A stretch of 17,461 bases of DNA from JASFYU01 sp045046905 (lineage in GTDB: Bacteria; Bacteroidota; Bacteroidia; Flavobacteriales; Flavobacteriaceae), in NCBI GenBank assembly GCA_045046905.1, contig JASFYU010000073.1, forward strand, positions 1 to 17,461, in the 5' to 3' direction. Positions 1 through 7,727 of this stretch are shown here, one piece after another. The notes beneath the pieces are model-generated. The model saw only the letters and a program-made list of their open reading frames with translations. It ran no database searches and was not told the DNA's origin. Position numbers and translations under genes: made by a program. Position 1 is the first letter of the stretch. Each line of letters begins with the position of its first letter.

Positions 1-19
1 GCAGGTGGTTTCCCTGTTT

Positions 20-27
20 TATCTTTG
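20..27 (+). promoter_or_regulatory. Possible Bacteroidota -7 promoter box
   Basis: The octamer TATCTTTG matches the Bacteroidota sigma-factor -7 consensus TAnnTTTG exactly and lies about 60 nt before the ATG at 88. The matching -33 TTG would fall at or beyond the left edge of the window, so it cannot be checked. An eight-base degenerate match alone is weak evidence. Confidence 0.25.
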
Positions 28-87
28 AAATCAAACTTTTTCTTTAGGTTTTCTTCACGTTTAGGAAAATCCCCTAAGCACAAACCA

Positions 88-348
88 ATGAGAAAGAAAA
101 TCTTATCTTTTGTTTTCTTACTAGTATCTACCGCTTCAATTCATGCTCAGTTAAGTGGCCTACATTATCTTCCGCTCTCAAAACAGGGTGTTAATAATGC
201 GGCCGTTCAGCAACAGGCCATATATCGTTCCACTCCTGAGTCAACAACTTTCACCGTAAATGCCTATCGGGGGGTCAATAATTACACCTCACCGAGGAAT
301 CCGAACGTGTCTGGGTATCGAAAGCATTGGCCGGTTCATCAAAGCTAA
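88..348 (+). pseudogene. Truncated N-terminus of a secreted IgGFc-binding-like / gliding-associated protein
   Basis: The frame opens at ATG 88 with a clear Sec signal peptide (KK, a hydrophobic run, then SIHA|Q, probable cleavage after residue 20). A mature N-terminus with LHYLP, KQG-NNAAVQQQAIYRSTPE and FTVNAYRG follows. From memory this pattern is the start of large secreted Flavobacteriia proteins annotated as IgGFc-binding or T9SS type B sorting-domain proteins, which are usually many hundreds of residues long. Here the recognisable part ends near residue 62. The last ~24 residues do not look like the family and a stop falls at 346-348, giving only 86 aa. The in-frame ATG at 25 is a poorer start because it puts about 20 residues before the signal peptide. 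No clean continuation was found in the other forward frames. It is most likely a deletion remnant. The family call rests on a short segment. Confidence 0.5.
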
Positions 349-674
349 GGGTACGTACTTTGCCCAAAGAGCACCTATATAGCAAAGTAACCCTTGCCCT
401 TACGATGTTGATATTTCCTTTGAAATATTCATTGACAATTGCTATCAATTGGTTATTTTTAAGGCAAGCAATGGTTTTCTCGATTAGAAAAATACGTGAG
501 ATATCTCTTTCTAAAATTCTGAAAATCCATGCTTTATACTATTCTCCTAATATTTAATCAAATGGTTTTCAGTTGATTATGTTTTTAAATATGCTAATAA
601 AAGTATACAACATTAAAAAAAGTTCAATATTCCCTTTTCGATTCTTGAAACTTATATTGCGAGGCGATAGCTAT
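349..674. other. Gene-poor, AT-rich stretch with no supported gene
   Basis: Between the truncated gene and repeat copy A I see no convincing gene. A 76-codon forward frame (327-557) has no signal, domain or recognisable homology. An 87-codon frame on the minus strand (538 down to 275) lacks an ATG. The stretch is probably decayed sequence left by loss of the gene that began at 88, plus the upstream region of the gene at 838. Confidence 0.5.
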
Positions 675-807
675 ACATTGGGTTTAACCTATCTGCCGGC
701 AATGGCGGCTTTCCTCCTGATAATTATTGAGACCGTATTGTTCCGATAGCAATCGGAATGAAAAGGGAGTTTCTTATAGTACTACCTCGTACCCTTGGGT
801 CGAGGTC
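675..807 (+). repeat. Composite hairpin repeat, copy A
   Basis: Three blocks occur here in the same order and orientation as in copy B at 13739-13895. The first is ACATTGGGTTTAACCT followed by a CTGCC/GGCGG hairpin (675-708). The second is a perfect 7-bp hairpin, TTCCGAT-agca-ATCGGAA, inside 20 bases (740-759) identical to copy B. The third is AGTACTACCTCGT (778-790) ending in CGAGGTC (801-807). It lies 30 bp before the ATG of the downstream membrane-protein gene. The dispersed, hairpin-rich, intergenic character suggests a REP/MITE-like family. It does not code for protein, although an open frame from 727 runs through part of it into the next gene. Confidence 0.7.
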
Positions 808-837
808 GTATTTTTAATAACCAAACCAAAAATAAGT

Positions 838-1944
838 ATGTCGCAAGTAATAGTAGATATTTCTAAACGATTGTATTCTTTAGATGTTTTCCGAGGGCTG
901 ACCATGTTTCTCTTAATCGCAGAGGCAGCGGGCTTTCATCATTATTTTGGAGAACTAGCGGAAGGAACCGCATTTTCTGGATTAGCGCTTCAGTTACATC
1001 ACCACCCCTGGAACGGACTCCGTTTTTGGGATTTGATACAACCATTTTTTATGTTTATTGTTGGAGTCGCCATGCCTTTTTCACTGCGCAAACGCTTGGC
1101 CACTGGAAATCGTAGCGCTGTTACCAAACATATTGTTAAGCGCTGTTTTTTACTCTTCGCCTTTGGGGCGTTATTGCATTGTGTGTACAGCCATGCCTTA
1201 GTTTGGGAATTGTGGAATGTATTGGTGCAGCTCTCTTTTACGATTTTGATAGCATATGCCATTATGCATTTGCCCGCTAAGGTGCAAATAGGCATATCGA
1301 TTGGGTTATTGGTATTGACTGAAATCTTATATCGTGCATATAACCCTGAAAGCCCCTATAATAATCAAGGTGAAAATTTTGGGTCCTGGGCCGATATGCT
1401 GGTGATGGGCCAAATCAATGATGGACATTGGGTCTTTGTTAACTTTATTCCTACCGCGGCACATACCATTTGGGGCGTGGTCTGTGGACTAGTTTTGCTT
1501 TCTAACACTACTTCTAAAGAAAAAATAAAGACGTTCTTGATTTGGGGAACGGCGATATTGGCATTGGGCTTTGTTATGGATTGGATGAATATTACCCCCA
1601 TTATCAAACGCATAGCAACTTCTTCGTTTACCTTAGCATCTGGTGGCTTTGCGGTCTTGGTATTGGCTCTGTTCTATTGGTGGATTGATGTGAAGCAAAA
1701 TCGTAAAAAATGGCTGAATATATTTGCTGTAGTCGGCACCAATTCTATTTTTATCTACCTGTTTGCCGAAACTGTCGGCGTACAGTGGTTTCGTGATTTC
1801 GGTCACATTTGGACTGAAGGAATATTATCACCTCTAGGCATACCTGAAAATTGGATCGCCGTTGTCAATGCTCTTTTCGTGCTATTCATCTTTTGGTACC
1901 TTACCTACTTCTTGAATAAAAAGAAGGTCTACTTTAAGATATAA
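838..1944 (+). CDS. NagX / heparan-alpha-glucosaminide N-acetyltransferase-like membrane protein (DUF5009, COG4299)
   Basis: This is a polytopic inner-membrane protein of 368 aa. Family hallmarks are SLDVFRG at residues 14-20, then HHHPWNG (54-60) leading into DLIQPFFMFIVGVAMPFS at the end of the second membrane region, the family's most conserved part. His55 aligns by spacing with the histidine that receives acetyl groups in human HGSNAT. About ten hydrophobic helices follow and a Lys-rich tail ends the protein. Bacterial relatives called NagX lie in GlcNAc-utilisation regulons and are proposed to transport or acetylate amino sugars, but the reaction is not settled. The start at 838 was chosen over the frame opening at 727 because the upstream codons translate the intergenic repeat and the family begins just before SLD-RG. 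It converges on a GH20 hexosaminidase gene, which fits an amino-sugar role. The family is clear and the exact function is inferred. Confidence 0.85.
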   Translation: MSQVIVDISKRLYSLDVFRGLTMFLLIAEAAGFHHYFGELAEGTAFSGLALQLHHHPWNGLRFWDLIQPFFMFIVGVAMPFSLRKRLATGNRSAVTKHIVKRCFLLFAFGALLHCVYSHALVWELWNVLVQLSFTILIAYAIMHLPAKVQIGISIGLLVLTEILYRAYNPESPYNNQGENFGSWADMLVMGQINDGHWVFVNFIPTAAHTIWGVVCGLVLLSNTTSKEKIKTFLIWGTAILALGFVMDWMNITPIIKRIATSSFTLASGGFAVLVLALFYWWIDVKQNRKKWLNIFAVVGTNSIFIYLFAETVGVQWFRDFGHIWTEGILSPLGIPENWIAVVNALFVLFIFWYLTYFLNKKKVYFKI

Positions 1945-2021
1945 TAAGAAATGTGACGCTTGTGCTTAGAGAGCATACGAATCCGACCGAAGGGTTGGTA
2001 CTATAAAATCGTATTTCTTGA

Positions 2022-2044
2022 AAAACCTATGCCTTATAGGTTTT
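2022..2044 (+). terminator. AT-rich hairpin, probable terminator of the NagX-like gene
   Basis: AAAACCTAT (2022-2030) and ATAGGTTTT (2036-2044) pair perfectly over 9 bp around a 5-nt loop, so the RNA ends in a short U run built into the 3' arm. It lies 78 nt after the stop at 1944, which suits an intrinsic terminator for the plus-strand gene, though the stem is mostly A-U and weak. Confidence 0.45.
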
Positions 2045-2055
2045 ATGAACATTAA

Positions 2056-2097
2056 ATATCGACAAGCGGCCATAACACTATGGCCGCTTGTTGATAT
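2056..2097. terminator. 19-bp perfect-length hairpin between convergent genes (bidirectional terminator)
   Basis: Arms 2056-2074 and 2079-2097 pair over 19 bp with a single G-T wobble (G2061 opposite T2092) around the 4-nt loop ACAC. The core is ACAAGCGGCCATA. It sits between the ends of the convergent genes at 1944 (+) and 2152 (-). No long U run follows in either direction, so it may stop read-through or protect 3' ends rather than act as a textbook rho-independent terminator. Confidence 0.65.
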
Positions 2098-2151
2098 AGT
2101 ACCATATACAGACCAGATAGTCGGTCAGAGAAGGGTTATACCATTCTCGAA

Positions 2152-4251
2152 TTACCTCTTCAAAGGGTCGGCATTTTCCAAATAAATGGCATTTTCCAAT
2201 TTTTTTGATAATTTTTCGAAGAACAGTTGTTCTGCATGAAATTGCCAATCAAAATTTAAAGACTGGTTCGCCAAATGGTGATGATGGTCTTGATCCAATA
2301 TATAACCTTTTGGTTTGTTTAAGATTCGAACCTTACTATACACCAGTTCAAATTGCGCACGTAAATCGGTAAATTCTCCCTGAAGTACTCGTAATTTATT
2401 AACAGCTTCTATTTCTTCTTCTGTTGTTTTTGAAGTGTCATACGCTTTTAACGCCAATAAGGTCTTGGGTGCAAATTGAGCCATTTTGTATACTTGCTCA
2501 TACACCTCAAGGGTATAGGAGTTGCGAATCGCTTTTTCTTTCGCATAAGTGATTTTGGAGGATATACTATCATTTTCACCTAAATAAATAGCGGCCTGAG
2601 CGAGCCTATCTGCATATGTTATACTCCATTCACCCTTTGCATCTTTGTTTGGTAGGGCAATAACGCCTTCCTCCAAAGGCTTATCCATCGATTTTAAAAA
2701 GTTACGTTTGTCTCCTTGTAGCAGGGCATTTTTCCAAAAAGCGGATGGGCCTTCTACCTGATCTATAAATGCAAAACCTGTATTTGCCAAGGCATGAGAG
2801 AACTCACGTTGTCGATACGCTGATTTTATAGCTTCCTTAGTTCTCTTATCACCTGACCAGGTGTATTCCGCAAAGGCGATTATTCCCCTTATATAGAGTT
2901 CAAAATGCGGTGAGTCATCGTCCCATAAGGTTAATAATAATCCGTTTAGACCACTATTTATTGAGTTTACGGCAAAAGACCTGATATTTTCCATATTACT
3001 TTCCTGCTCGGGCATCATAACCCAACGGGTTTGACCGGCGGTTGCACCCATTACCTTAAGATCATGGCTTCTGAACCATTCCATGGCTTTTATATTGCCT
3101 AAAGCCCCGGGTGATTTATAATTCCAACGCATATAGATGCAATTCTTCGGAAATTTATCTAAAAATGCCAGTAATTTGTGTTCATTTTCTTCCCAGACCT
3201 TATCTACTTCGGCCTGTGTTAGTTCTGGTTGAAACATAGGCTTGTATACATCGCCTTGTTTTAGGGGCATATCGTCCCAAAAAATGGGGGTGCGCCCATG
3301 CTCCGCAGCAAAATCGGCTACTTTATTTAACCAATCCAATTGCAGTTCTAAGGCAGATTTTCCACTATTTCTACCCGTAGTATGAACCTCATCGCCACCT
3401 ACATGTAGATATTTTCCGTGAGGCGTGGCTTCTATGGCATCGAGATACAAATCAAACTGTACCTCATAGGTCTTTGGATTAAGAGGGTCAAAGGCCCAGT
3501 CGCTTGTAGGGTCATCGCGTAGCTCATAATACTCAGGGTGTTTCAAAACAAAAGAGGCATGCCCTAGCCCTTGTATTAACGGACTTATCTCGATATTTCG
3601 CTCTTTGGCATAATCGCTGATCTTTTTCCATTCGGCTATAGATATGGCATCAGATGAGGCGACTTTAGGTTGACGTACATACCCTAATTTATCTTCCATT
3701 TCAGCAATAATACCGTTTACCTTATAACTCGCCAATTTGTCGATAAGGCCATAATAATAGGACGTTTTTTCTAAATGATGTTTTATATCTAAATGTATGG
3801 CCCTGTAGGCAAGTAATGGGTAGTCCTTTATAGAGCACAAGGGTAGGTTTACCTGCTGCTCTTGGGCATCGACCATCAGTTGTTCCAAGGTCTTGAACCC
3901 GTAGAAAAGCCCTGCCTCGTCTTTTCCAATAATGGTAATTTGATTTTCTGAAATATTCAAGGTATACCCTTCGGCCCCTACATCAATGGTGCCATCAATA
4001 TTGAATACCAATTGGGCATCTGAAGTATCTTGGGTAGATTGTAGGGTATTTAATTCAGCACTAAGCACAGGGAGGTCTACGCCTTCATGAGCATAATAAT
4101 GATTGACATCCTCATAATTCAAAGTACTTACCCCTGTAATATTGAATTCTTGGGGTAGTGGTAATACCTTAAAATCACCTTGTTTTTTAGTGGTTTGGGT
4201 GCAGGAAAGCAAAAAAGTAAGTGAAAAGAACACTAGTAAAATTTTCTTCAT
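2152..4251 (-). CDS. Beta-N-acetylhexosaminidase, GH20 family lipoprotein
   Basis: This exo-hydrolase would remove terminal GlcNAc/GalNAc from glycans by the substrate-assisted GH20 mechanism. It is 699 aa with a lipoprotein signal whose lipobox LLSC puts the modified Cys at residue 17, so it should be anchored in the periplasm or outer membrane. Residues ~27-140 look like the GH20b N-terminal alpha/beta domain. Residues ~145-470 form the catalytic barrel, with HVGGDEVHTT at 283-292; Asp287-Glu288 is the catalytic pair. FWDDM (324-328) and TLWDDD (441-446) supply further pocket residues. The C-terminal ~230 residues are charged and helical and are not recognised as a carbohydrate-binding module. 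It is the last gene of a minus-strand set after the lactonase and SDR genes (57-nt gap). Family and catalytic residues are seen directly; the natural substrate is inferred. Confidence 0.9.
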   Translation of the reverse strand: MKKILLVFFSLTFLLSCTQTTKKQGDFKVLPLPQEFNITGVSTLNYEDVNHYYAHEGVDLPVLSAELNTLQSTQDTSDAQLVFNIDGTIDVGAEGYTLNISENQITIIGKDEAGLFYGFKTLEQLMVDAQEQQVNLPLCSIKDYPLLAYRAIHLDIKHHLEKTSYYYGLIDKLASYKVNGIIAEMEDKLGYVRQPKVASSDAISIAEWKKISDYAKERNIEISPLIQGLGHASFVLKHPEYYELRDDPTSDWAFDPLNPKTYEVQFDLYLDAIEATPHGKYLHVGGDEVHTTGRNSGKSALELQLDWLNKVADFAAEHGRTPIFWDDMPLKQGDVYKPMFQPELTQAEVDKVWEENEHKLLAFLDKFPKNCIYMRWNYKSPGALGNIKAMEWFRSHDLKVMGATAGQTRWVMMPEQESNMENIRSFAVNSINSGLNGLLLTLWDDDSPHFELYIRGIIAFAEYTWSGDKRTKEAIKSAYRQREFSHALANTGFAFIDQVEGPSAFWKNALLQGDKRNFLKSMDKPLEEGVIALPNKDAKGEWSITYADRLAQAAIYLGENDSISSKITYAKEKAIRNSYTLEVYEQVYKMAQFAPKTLLALKAYDTSKTTEEEIEAVNKLRVLQGEFTDLRAQFELVYSKVRILNKPKGYILDQDHHHHLANQSLNFDWQFHAEQLFFEKLSKKLENAIYLENADPLKR

Positions 4252-4308
4252 TTTTTTAAATTAGAACAGTTTTGTATTATTGTTATCATAATTTTATCAA
4301 ATGGTTTT

Positions 4309-5088
4309 CTATAAATCTTCAGGGTATTTTCCGGCGACCGTCCATCCGCCATCTACAGGAATGGTCTGCCCGTTAATATGTGCAGCTTCTTCAGATAGCA
4401 GAAAAAGACAAGTCTTGGCAATATCTTCTGGCTTGCCTACCATACCACGGGGAATCAATTTTCCCCATATGCCTTTGTAATCAGGCTGTTCATTTTGGGT
4501 ACGTTCGGTCAAGGTGGCCCCAGGAGCTATGGCATTAACGGTAATTTGGTAAGGGCCCAATTCATAAGCAAGATTGCGGGCCAGCATTTGTAGTGCTGCC
4601 TTGGTCATCGAGTAGGCCGTTAGGTGATGATACGCCTGAATACCTACTTGAGAAGACATCATAATCATTCTACCCCCATTGTTCTGTTTTATCATTTCTT
4701 TTGCCGCTCTTTGCGCCAAAAAGAAGGCTCCTTGTAGATTAAGTTGCATCACTTTCTGAAAAGATTCAAGGGAGAATTCAAGAAAGTCACCAAAAAGGGT
4801 AATACCCGCATTGGGGACCACAAAATCGATTTTTCCGAAATTCTCCAAGGTGAAATCTACCATTCTATCAATCGTGGACAGGCTACCGGCATCACCCCAA
4901 AAAGAAAGACAGCTCCCAGGATGTAACTTGTCTAGAGTCGATGCCGCTTTATTGGCCAGTTCTTGATTAACATCATTCAATACTACATTCGCTCCTGCTT
5001 TCAACAACAATTCGCAAATGGCATAACCAATACCTTCTCCTGCTCCGGTAATAATGGCGACTTTATCTTTAATTCCTGAATAGCGCAT
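4309..5088 (-). CDS. SDR family NAD-dependent oxidoreductase
   Basis: A classical short-chain dehydrogenase/reductase of 259 aa with one Rossmann domain. The cofactor loop TGAGEGIG lies at residues 14-21, and Asp39 at the end of beta-2 favours NAD(H) over NADP(H). NAG (93-95), Asn117, Ser146, Tyr159 and Lys163 (YSMTK) give the complete catalytic tetrad, and NAIAPG (185-190) and PVDGGW near the end are typical. The ATG at 5088 was chosen over the TTG at 5091: it overlaps the stop of the upstream lactonase gene as TGATG, sharing one base, which implies translational coupling. Beside a sugar-lactone hydrolase the likely role is oxidising a free aldose or aldonate at a C-OH, as in fucose, galactose or rhamnose dehydrogenases. 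The substrate cannot be read from sequence. Confidence 0.9.
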   Translation of the reverse strand: MRYSGIKDKVAIITGAGEGIGYAICELLLKAGANVVLNDVNQELANKAASTLDKLHPGSCLSFWGDAGSLSTIDRMVDFTLENFGKIDFVVPNAGITLFGDFLEFSLESFQKVMQLNLQGAFFLAQRAAKEMIKQNNGGRMIMMSSQVGIQAYHHLTAYSMTKAALQMLARNLAYELGPYQITVNAIAPGATLTERTQNEQPDYKGIWGKLIPRGMVGKPEDIAKTCLFLLSEEAAHINGQTIPVDGGWTVAGKYPEDL

Positions 5089-5981
5089 CAAAAATCTTTG
5101 AAATAGGTTATTGGAGTTCCTTTGACTTTGGGCTTGTATGAGAACAGACCACCACTCAGGGGAAATTTACTTTGTTGTTCATGGCTAAGTCCACTTCTTG
5201 CCGTTGTAATATACAAAGTATCCAAATCTTGACCTCCAAAACAACAAGAAGTAACATGTGGTGCATCAACTGATATTTTTTCTACCACTTTAGCAGTTTT
5301 TGGATCCCAGCGGCGCACACAGCCATCGCCCCAATGCGCTATCCACAACATACCTTCGACATCGATGCACATGCCATCGGGGCTACCAAAGTCTTTAGGC
5401 ACTTCAATAAGCGTTTTTTTGTTGGATATGGTACCGCTTTCTATTTCAAAATCGTAAACAAAGACCTTATGTGTAGTACTGTCAATGTAAAAAAAGGTTT
5501 TATGGTCAGACGACCAGGCCATACCGTTGGAAATGGTTGTATTCGAAATTTTCACCCTAGCCTTTATATCTTGGGTTACCCTGAATAAATTGCCGGTATT
5601 TGGTACAAATTCCTTGTGCATGCTACCAATCCAGATGCTGCCTTTTGGGCCCACTTTTGCGTCATTATAGCGCATTTTTGAATCGCTATTCTCCAATACC
5701 TTATGCCTTGTCAATGCTTCGGTTTTACAATCAAAACTTGCCAGACCTGATTCCAAGGCCAATATAATGTCGCCCTTTTCAGTGGGTAGGGCTGCTCCTA
5801 GCATTTCCTTAAATTCCCATTTGACTCTTTCTTTGGTGAGTGTATTGCATTGATGTAGTTTTTTACCTTCGATATCTACCCAAAACAATAACTGTTTACG
5901 CCAGTCCCAGACCGGGCCCTCGCCCAAAATGGCCTTGTCATTATACAATAGAACGGCTTTTTCGATATTAATTTCTGACAT
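5088..5981 (-). CDS. SMP-30/gluconolactonase family sugar-lactone hydrolase
   Basis: A 297-aa cytoplasmic (no signal peptide) six-bladed propeller of the SMP-30/regucalcin/LRE family, which opens sugar lactones to aldonic acids with one divalent metal. Metal ligands match the family at Glu21 (LGEGPVWD), Asn152 (SNGMAWS) and Asp202 (SPDGMCID). Arg104 and Asn106 in MRYNDAKV correspond to the substrate-contacting pair of SMP-30. Length and residue spacing are almost those of human SMP-30. It is the first gene of a minus-strand set and its TGA stop overlaps the ATG of the SDR gene, so the two products are probably made together: dehydrogenase forms the lactone, this enzyme hydrolyses it. The 114-nt gap before it should hold the operon promoter, but I could not pick one out with confidence. 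Confidence 0.9.
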   Translation of the reverse strand: MSEINIEKAVLLYNDKAILGEGPVWDWRKQLLFWVDIEGKKLHQCNTLTKERVKWEFKEMLGAALPTEKGDIILALESGLASFDCKTEALTRHKVLENSDSKMRYNDAKVGPKGSIWIGSMHKEFVPNTGNLFRVTQDIKARVKISNTTISNGMAWSSDHKTFFYIDSTTHKVFVYDFEIESGTISNKKTLIEVPKDFGSPDGMCIDVEGMLWIAHWGDGCVRRWDPKTAKVVEKISVDAPHVTSCCFGGQDLDTLYITTARSGLSHEQQSKFPLSGGLFSYKPKVKGTPITYFKDF

Positions 5982-6040
5982 AGTGCTAAAAATAATTTTG
6001 GTAGAAAGTTACGGCTTTCTTGAAAATGGTAGAAGTTTTA

Positions 6041-6063
6041 TAGCCAACTCATCGTAGTGGCTA
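6041..6063 (-). terminator. Hairpin between the S41 gene and the lactonase operon
   Basis: TAGCC(A)ACT at 6041-6049 and AGTGGCTA at 6056-6063 pair over 8 bp with one bulged A and a 6-nt loop. It lies about 33 nt after the S41 peptidase stop (6096) and before the lactonase start (5981), where a terminator of the upstream minus-strand unit would sit. No strong U run follows on the minus strand, so the role is tentative. Confidence 0.4.
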
Positions 6064-6095
6064 ATTTTTGGTTTTAGAATGATTTAAGGCGGCGC

Positions 6096-7727
6096 CTACT
6101 CCAAAATAGCGCTATATTTTGAGGCGTCACCTAAAAGTTCTGTGGCCGCCAAAATAGCCTCATCGTTTTTAAGATAATGTTCGTAAAGCCCCTCACGGTA
6201 GAAATAGCGCTTTATAATCTCGTCCTCAATATTTTTTTGAATACTCTTTTGATAGGTTTTTAGTGCTGTAATTTTACTTTTATCGATAGCCAAGAGTACC
6301 TTTTTAATATCACTTTCAATGGCATCGTTGAAAATAACTTCTTCACGATTAATCAGCGTTTCTTTCAACACTTTTTCGGTCTTGGTCTCAAAAGAAAAAT
6401 CACCTTGTGACACATAGTTTATGAAGTTTTGGAAGTCATTGTCTGAGAACGTATAATCCTGTAGGTCGATAAGGGTATTTTTATAGTAATAATCAGTTGC
6501 AAAATCAAAGATTATATTGCTTTTCATCAGCGCATTAATCAGTTCGTTCGATTTAGAAGTAGTAATTTCAATATCAGGTAATACCCCGCCACCATCTTGT
6601 ACCTTACGCCCGTTGCGGGTGGTAAAGTCGTTAAAGGTCGTATTCTTTACCGCATGGCCGGCCTTGTCACGGTTCCAATAATCAAGAGATTGTATACATC
6701 TTCCTGAAGGGGTATAGTAGCGACTAATTGTTACTTTTAATTGTGTGCCGTAGGTCAATTTCATTGGGCGTTGTACAAGGCCTTTACCAAAGCTACGTGC
6801 TCCCATGACTACTGCGCGATCTAGATCCTGCAATCCGCCAGAAACAATTTCGCTTGCAGAAGCGCTATTACCGTTCACCAAAACTACCAAAGGTATCTCG
6901 GTGTCTACGGCTTTGTTTTTGGTCTTATATGTTTTGTTGAATTTTTTGACCTTGGATTTGGTTGTAACAATCAATTCGCCTTTGGGTACAAAAATATTAG
7001 TTACGTTGATGGCTTCCGACAAGAGTCCGCCAGGGTTTCCGCGTAGGTCTAAAATAATTTTTTCGGCCCCTTTTCCCTTGAGGTCGATAAGTGCTTCCTT
7101 GGTTTGTCTTGATGCTTTTGAATTGAATTTTGCCAAAACAATATAGCCCGTTTTATCGTCGACCATTTTGTAAAAGGGAACGGCATCTATCTCAACGCCC
7201 GCCCGAGTAATAGTTGTTGTTTTGCTTTCACCCTGCCTAATATAGTTGACGGTAACGCTGGTATTTTTCGCCCCCTTCAAAAGTTCACTGGCATTGTCAT
7301 CAAAATCAGCTACTTTGATATCTCCTATTTTTATAATTTCGTCACCTGCTTTTAGCCCTGCCTTGTCTGCAGGATACCCTTTATAAGGCTCAACGACCAA
7401 AAGCTTGCTTTTATAGGAACGCACCACGGCGCCTATGCCCGAATATTCTCCTGCGTTATTTATTTTAAAAGCCTCAACATCTTGTTCATTCAGAAATTTG
7501 GTATAGGGATCCAATTCGCCCAACATATTTTTGATGGCTGTATCCATCAATTCGGCAGGATTGGTCTCATCTACATAATTCATATTGAGTTCCTTAAAAA
7601 GGGTCGTGAATATTTCAATTTGCTTTGCAATTTCGAAAAAATCACTTTTAAAACTGCTGCCTACTGCTAAAAAAATAATCGCAAGAACAGGAATTATAAG
7701 CTGCTTTTTAAAGGATTTTTGTGTCAT
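6096..7727 (-). CDS. S41 family C-terminal processing peptidase with PDZ domain
   Basis: A Tsp/CtpA-type serine peptidase of 543 aa that would cleave proteins near their C-termini in the periplasm. An N-terminal hydrophobic helix (residues ~10-24) exports or anchors it. A PDZ domain follows at ~95-175 (GIGAVV, with LKAGDEIIKI). The S41 core is ~190-390, with DLRGNPGG at 227-234. The Ser-Lys dyad is Ser290 in SASASEI and Lys315 in SFGKG; their 25-residue spacing equals that of E. coli Tsp. The remaining ~140 residues are charged helices. Its ATG (7727) lies inside rnpA, overlapping it by 20 nt in another frame, so expression is probably coupled. The RnpA-S41 pairing recurs in Flavobacteriia as I recall. 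Family certain; substrate unknown. Confidence 0.93.
   Translation of the reverse strand: MTQKSFKKQLIIPVLAIIFLAVGSSFKSDFFEIAKQIEIFTTLFKELNMNYVDETNPAELMDTAIKNMLGELDPYTKFLNEQDVEAFKINNAGEYSGIGAVVRSYKSKLLVVEPYKGYPADKAGLKAGDEIIKIGDIKVADFDDNASELLKGAKNTSVTVNYIRQGESKTTTITRAGVEIDAVPFYKMVDDKTGYIVLAKFNSKASRQTKEALIDLKGKGAEKIILDLRGNPGGLLSEAINVTNIFVPKGELIVTTKSKVKKFNKTYKTKNKAVDTEIPLVVLVNGNSASASEIVSGGLQDLDRAVVMGARSFGKGLVQRPMKLTYGTQLKVTISRYYTPSGRCIQSLDYWNRDKAGHAVKNTTFNDFTTRNGRKVQDGGGVLPDIEITTSKSNELINALMKSNIIFDFATDYYYKNTLIDLQDYTFSDNDFQNFINYVSQGDFSFETKTEKVLKETLINREEVIFNDAIESDIKKVLLAIDKSKITALKTYQKSIQKNIEDEIIKRYFYREGLYEHYLKNDEAILAATELLGDASKYSAILE

Noticed and set aside
275..538. 87-codon open frame on the minus strand with protein-like composition
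   Set aside because: It has no ATG start, overlaps the sense fragment at 88-348 and shows no domain or motif I recognise.
327..557. 76-aa plus-strand ORF
   Set aside because: No signal, motif or family. It begins inside the truncated gene's frame and looks like chance reading of decayed DNA.
557..570. 14-bp match ATCAAATGGTTTTC also at 4296-4309
   Set aside because: A single AT-rich 14-mer pair is about what chance gives in 17 kb, and no flanking similarity exists.
727..837. N-terminal extension of the NagX-like gene
   Set aside because: The extra 37 codons translate repeat copy A, and the family's N-terminus begins at about 838.
6001..6015. Near-match to the -7 promoter box (TAACTTTC, minus strand) before the lactonase operon
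   Set aside because: One base differs from TAnnTTTG and no TTG lies at suitable spacing upstream.
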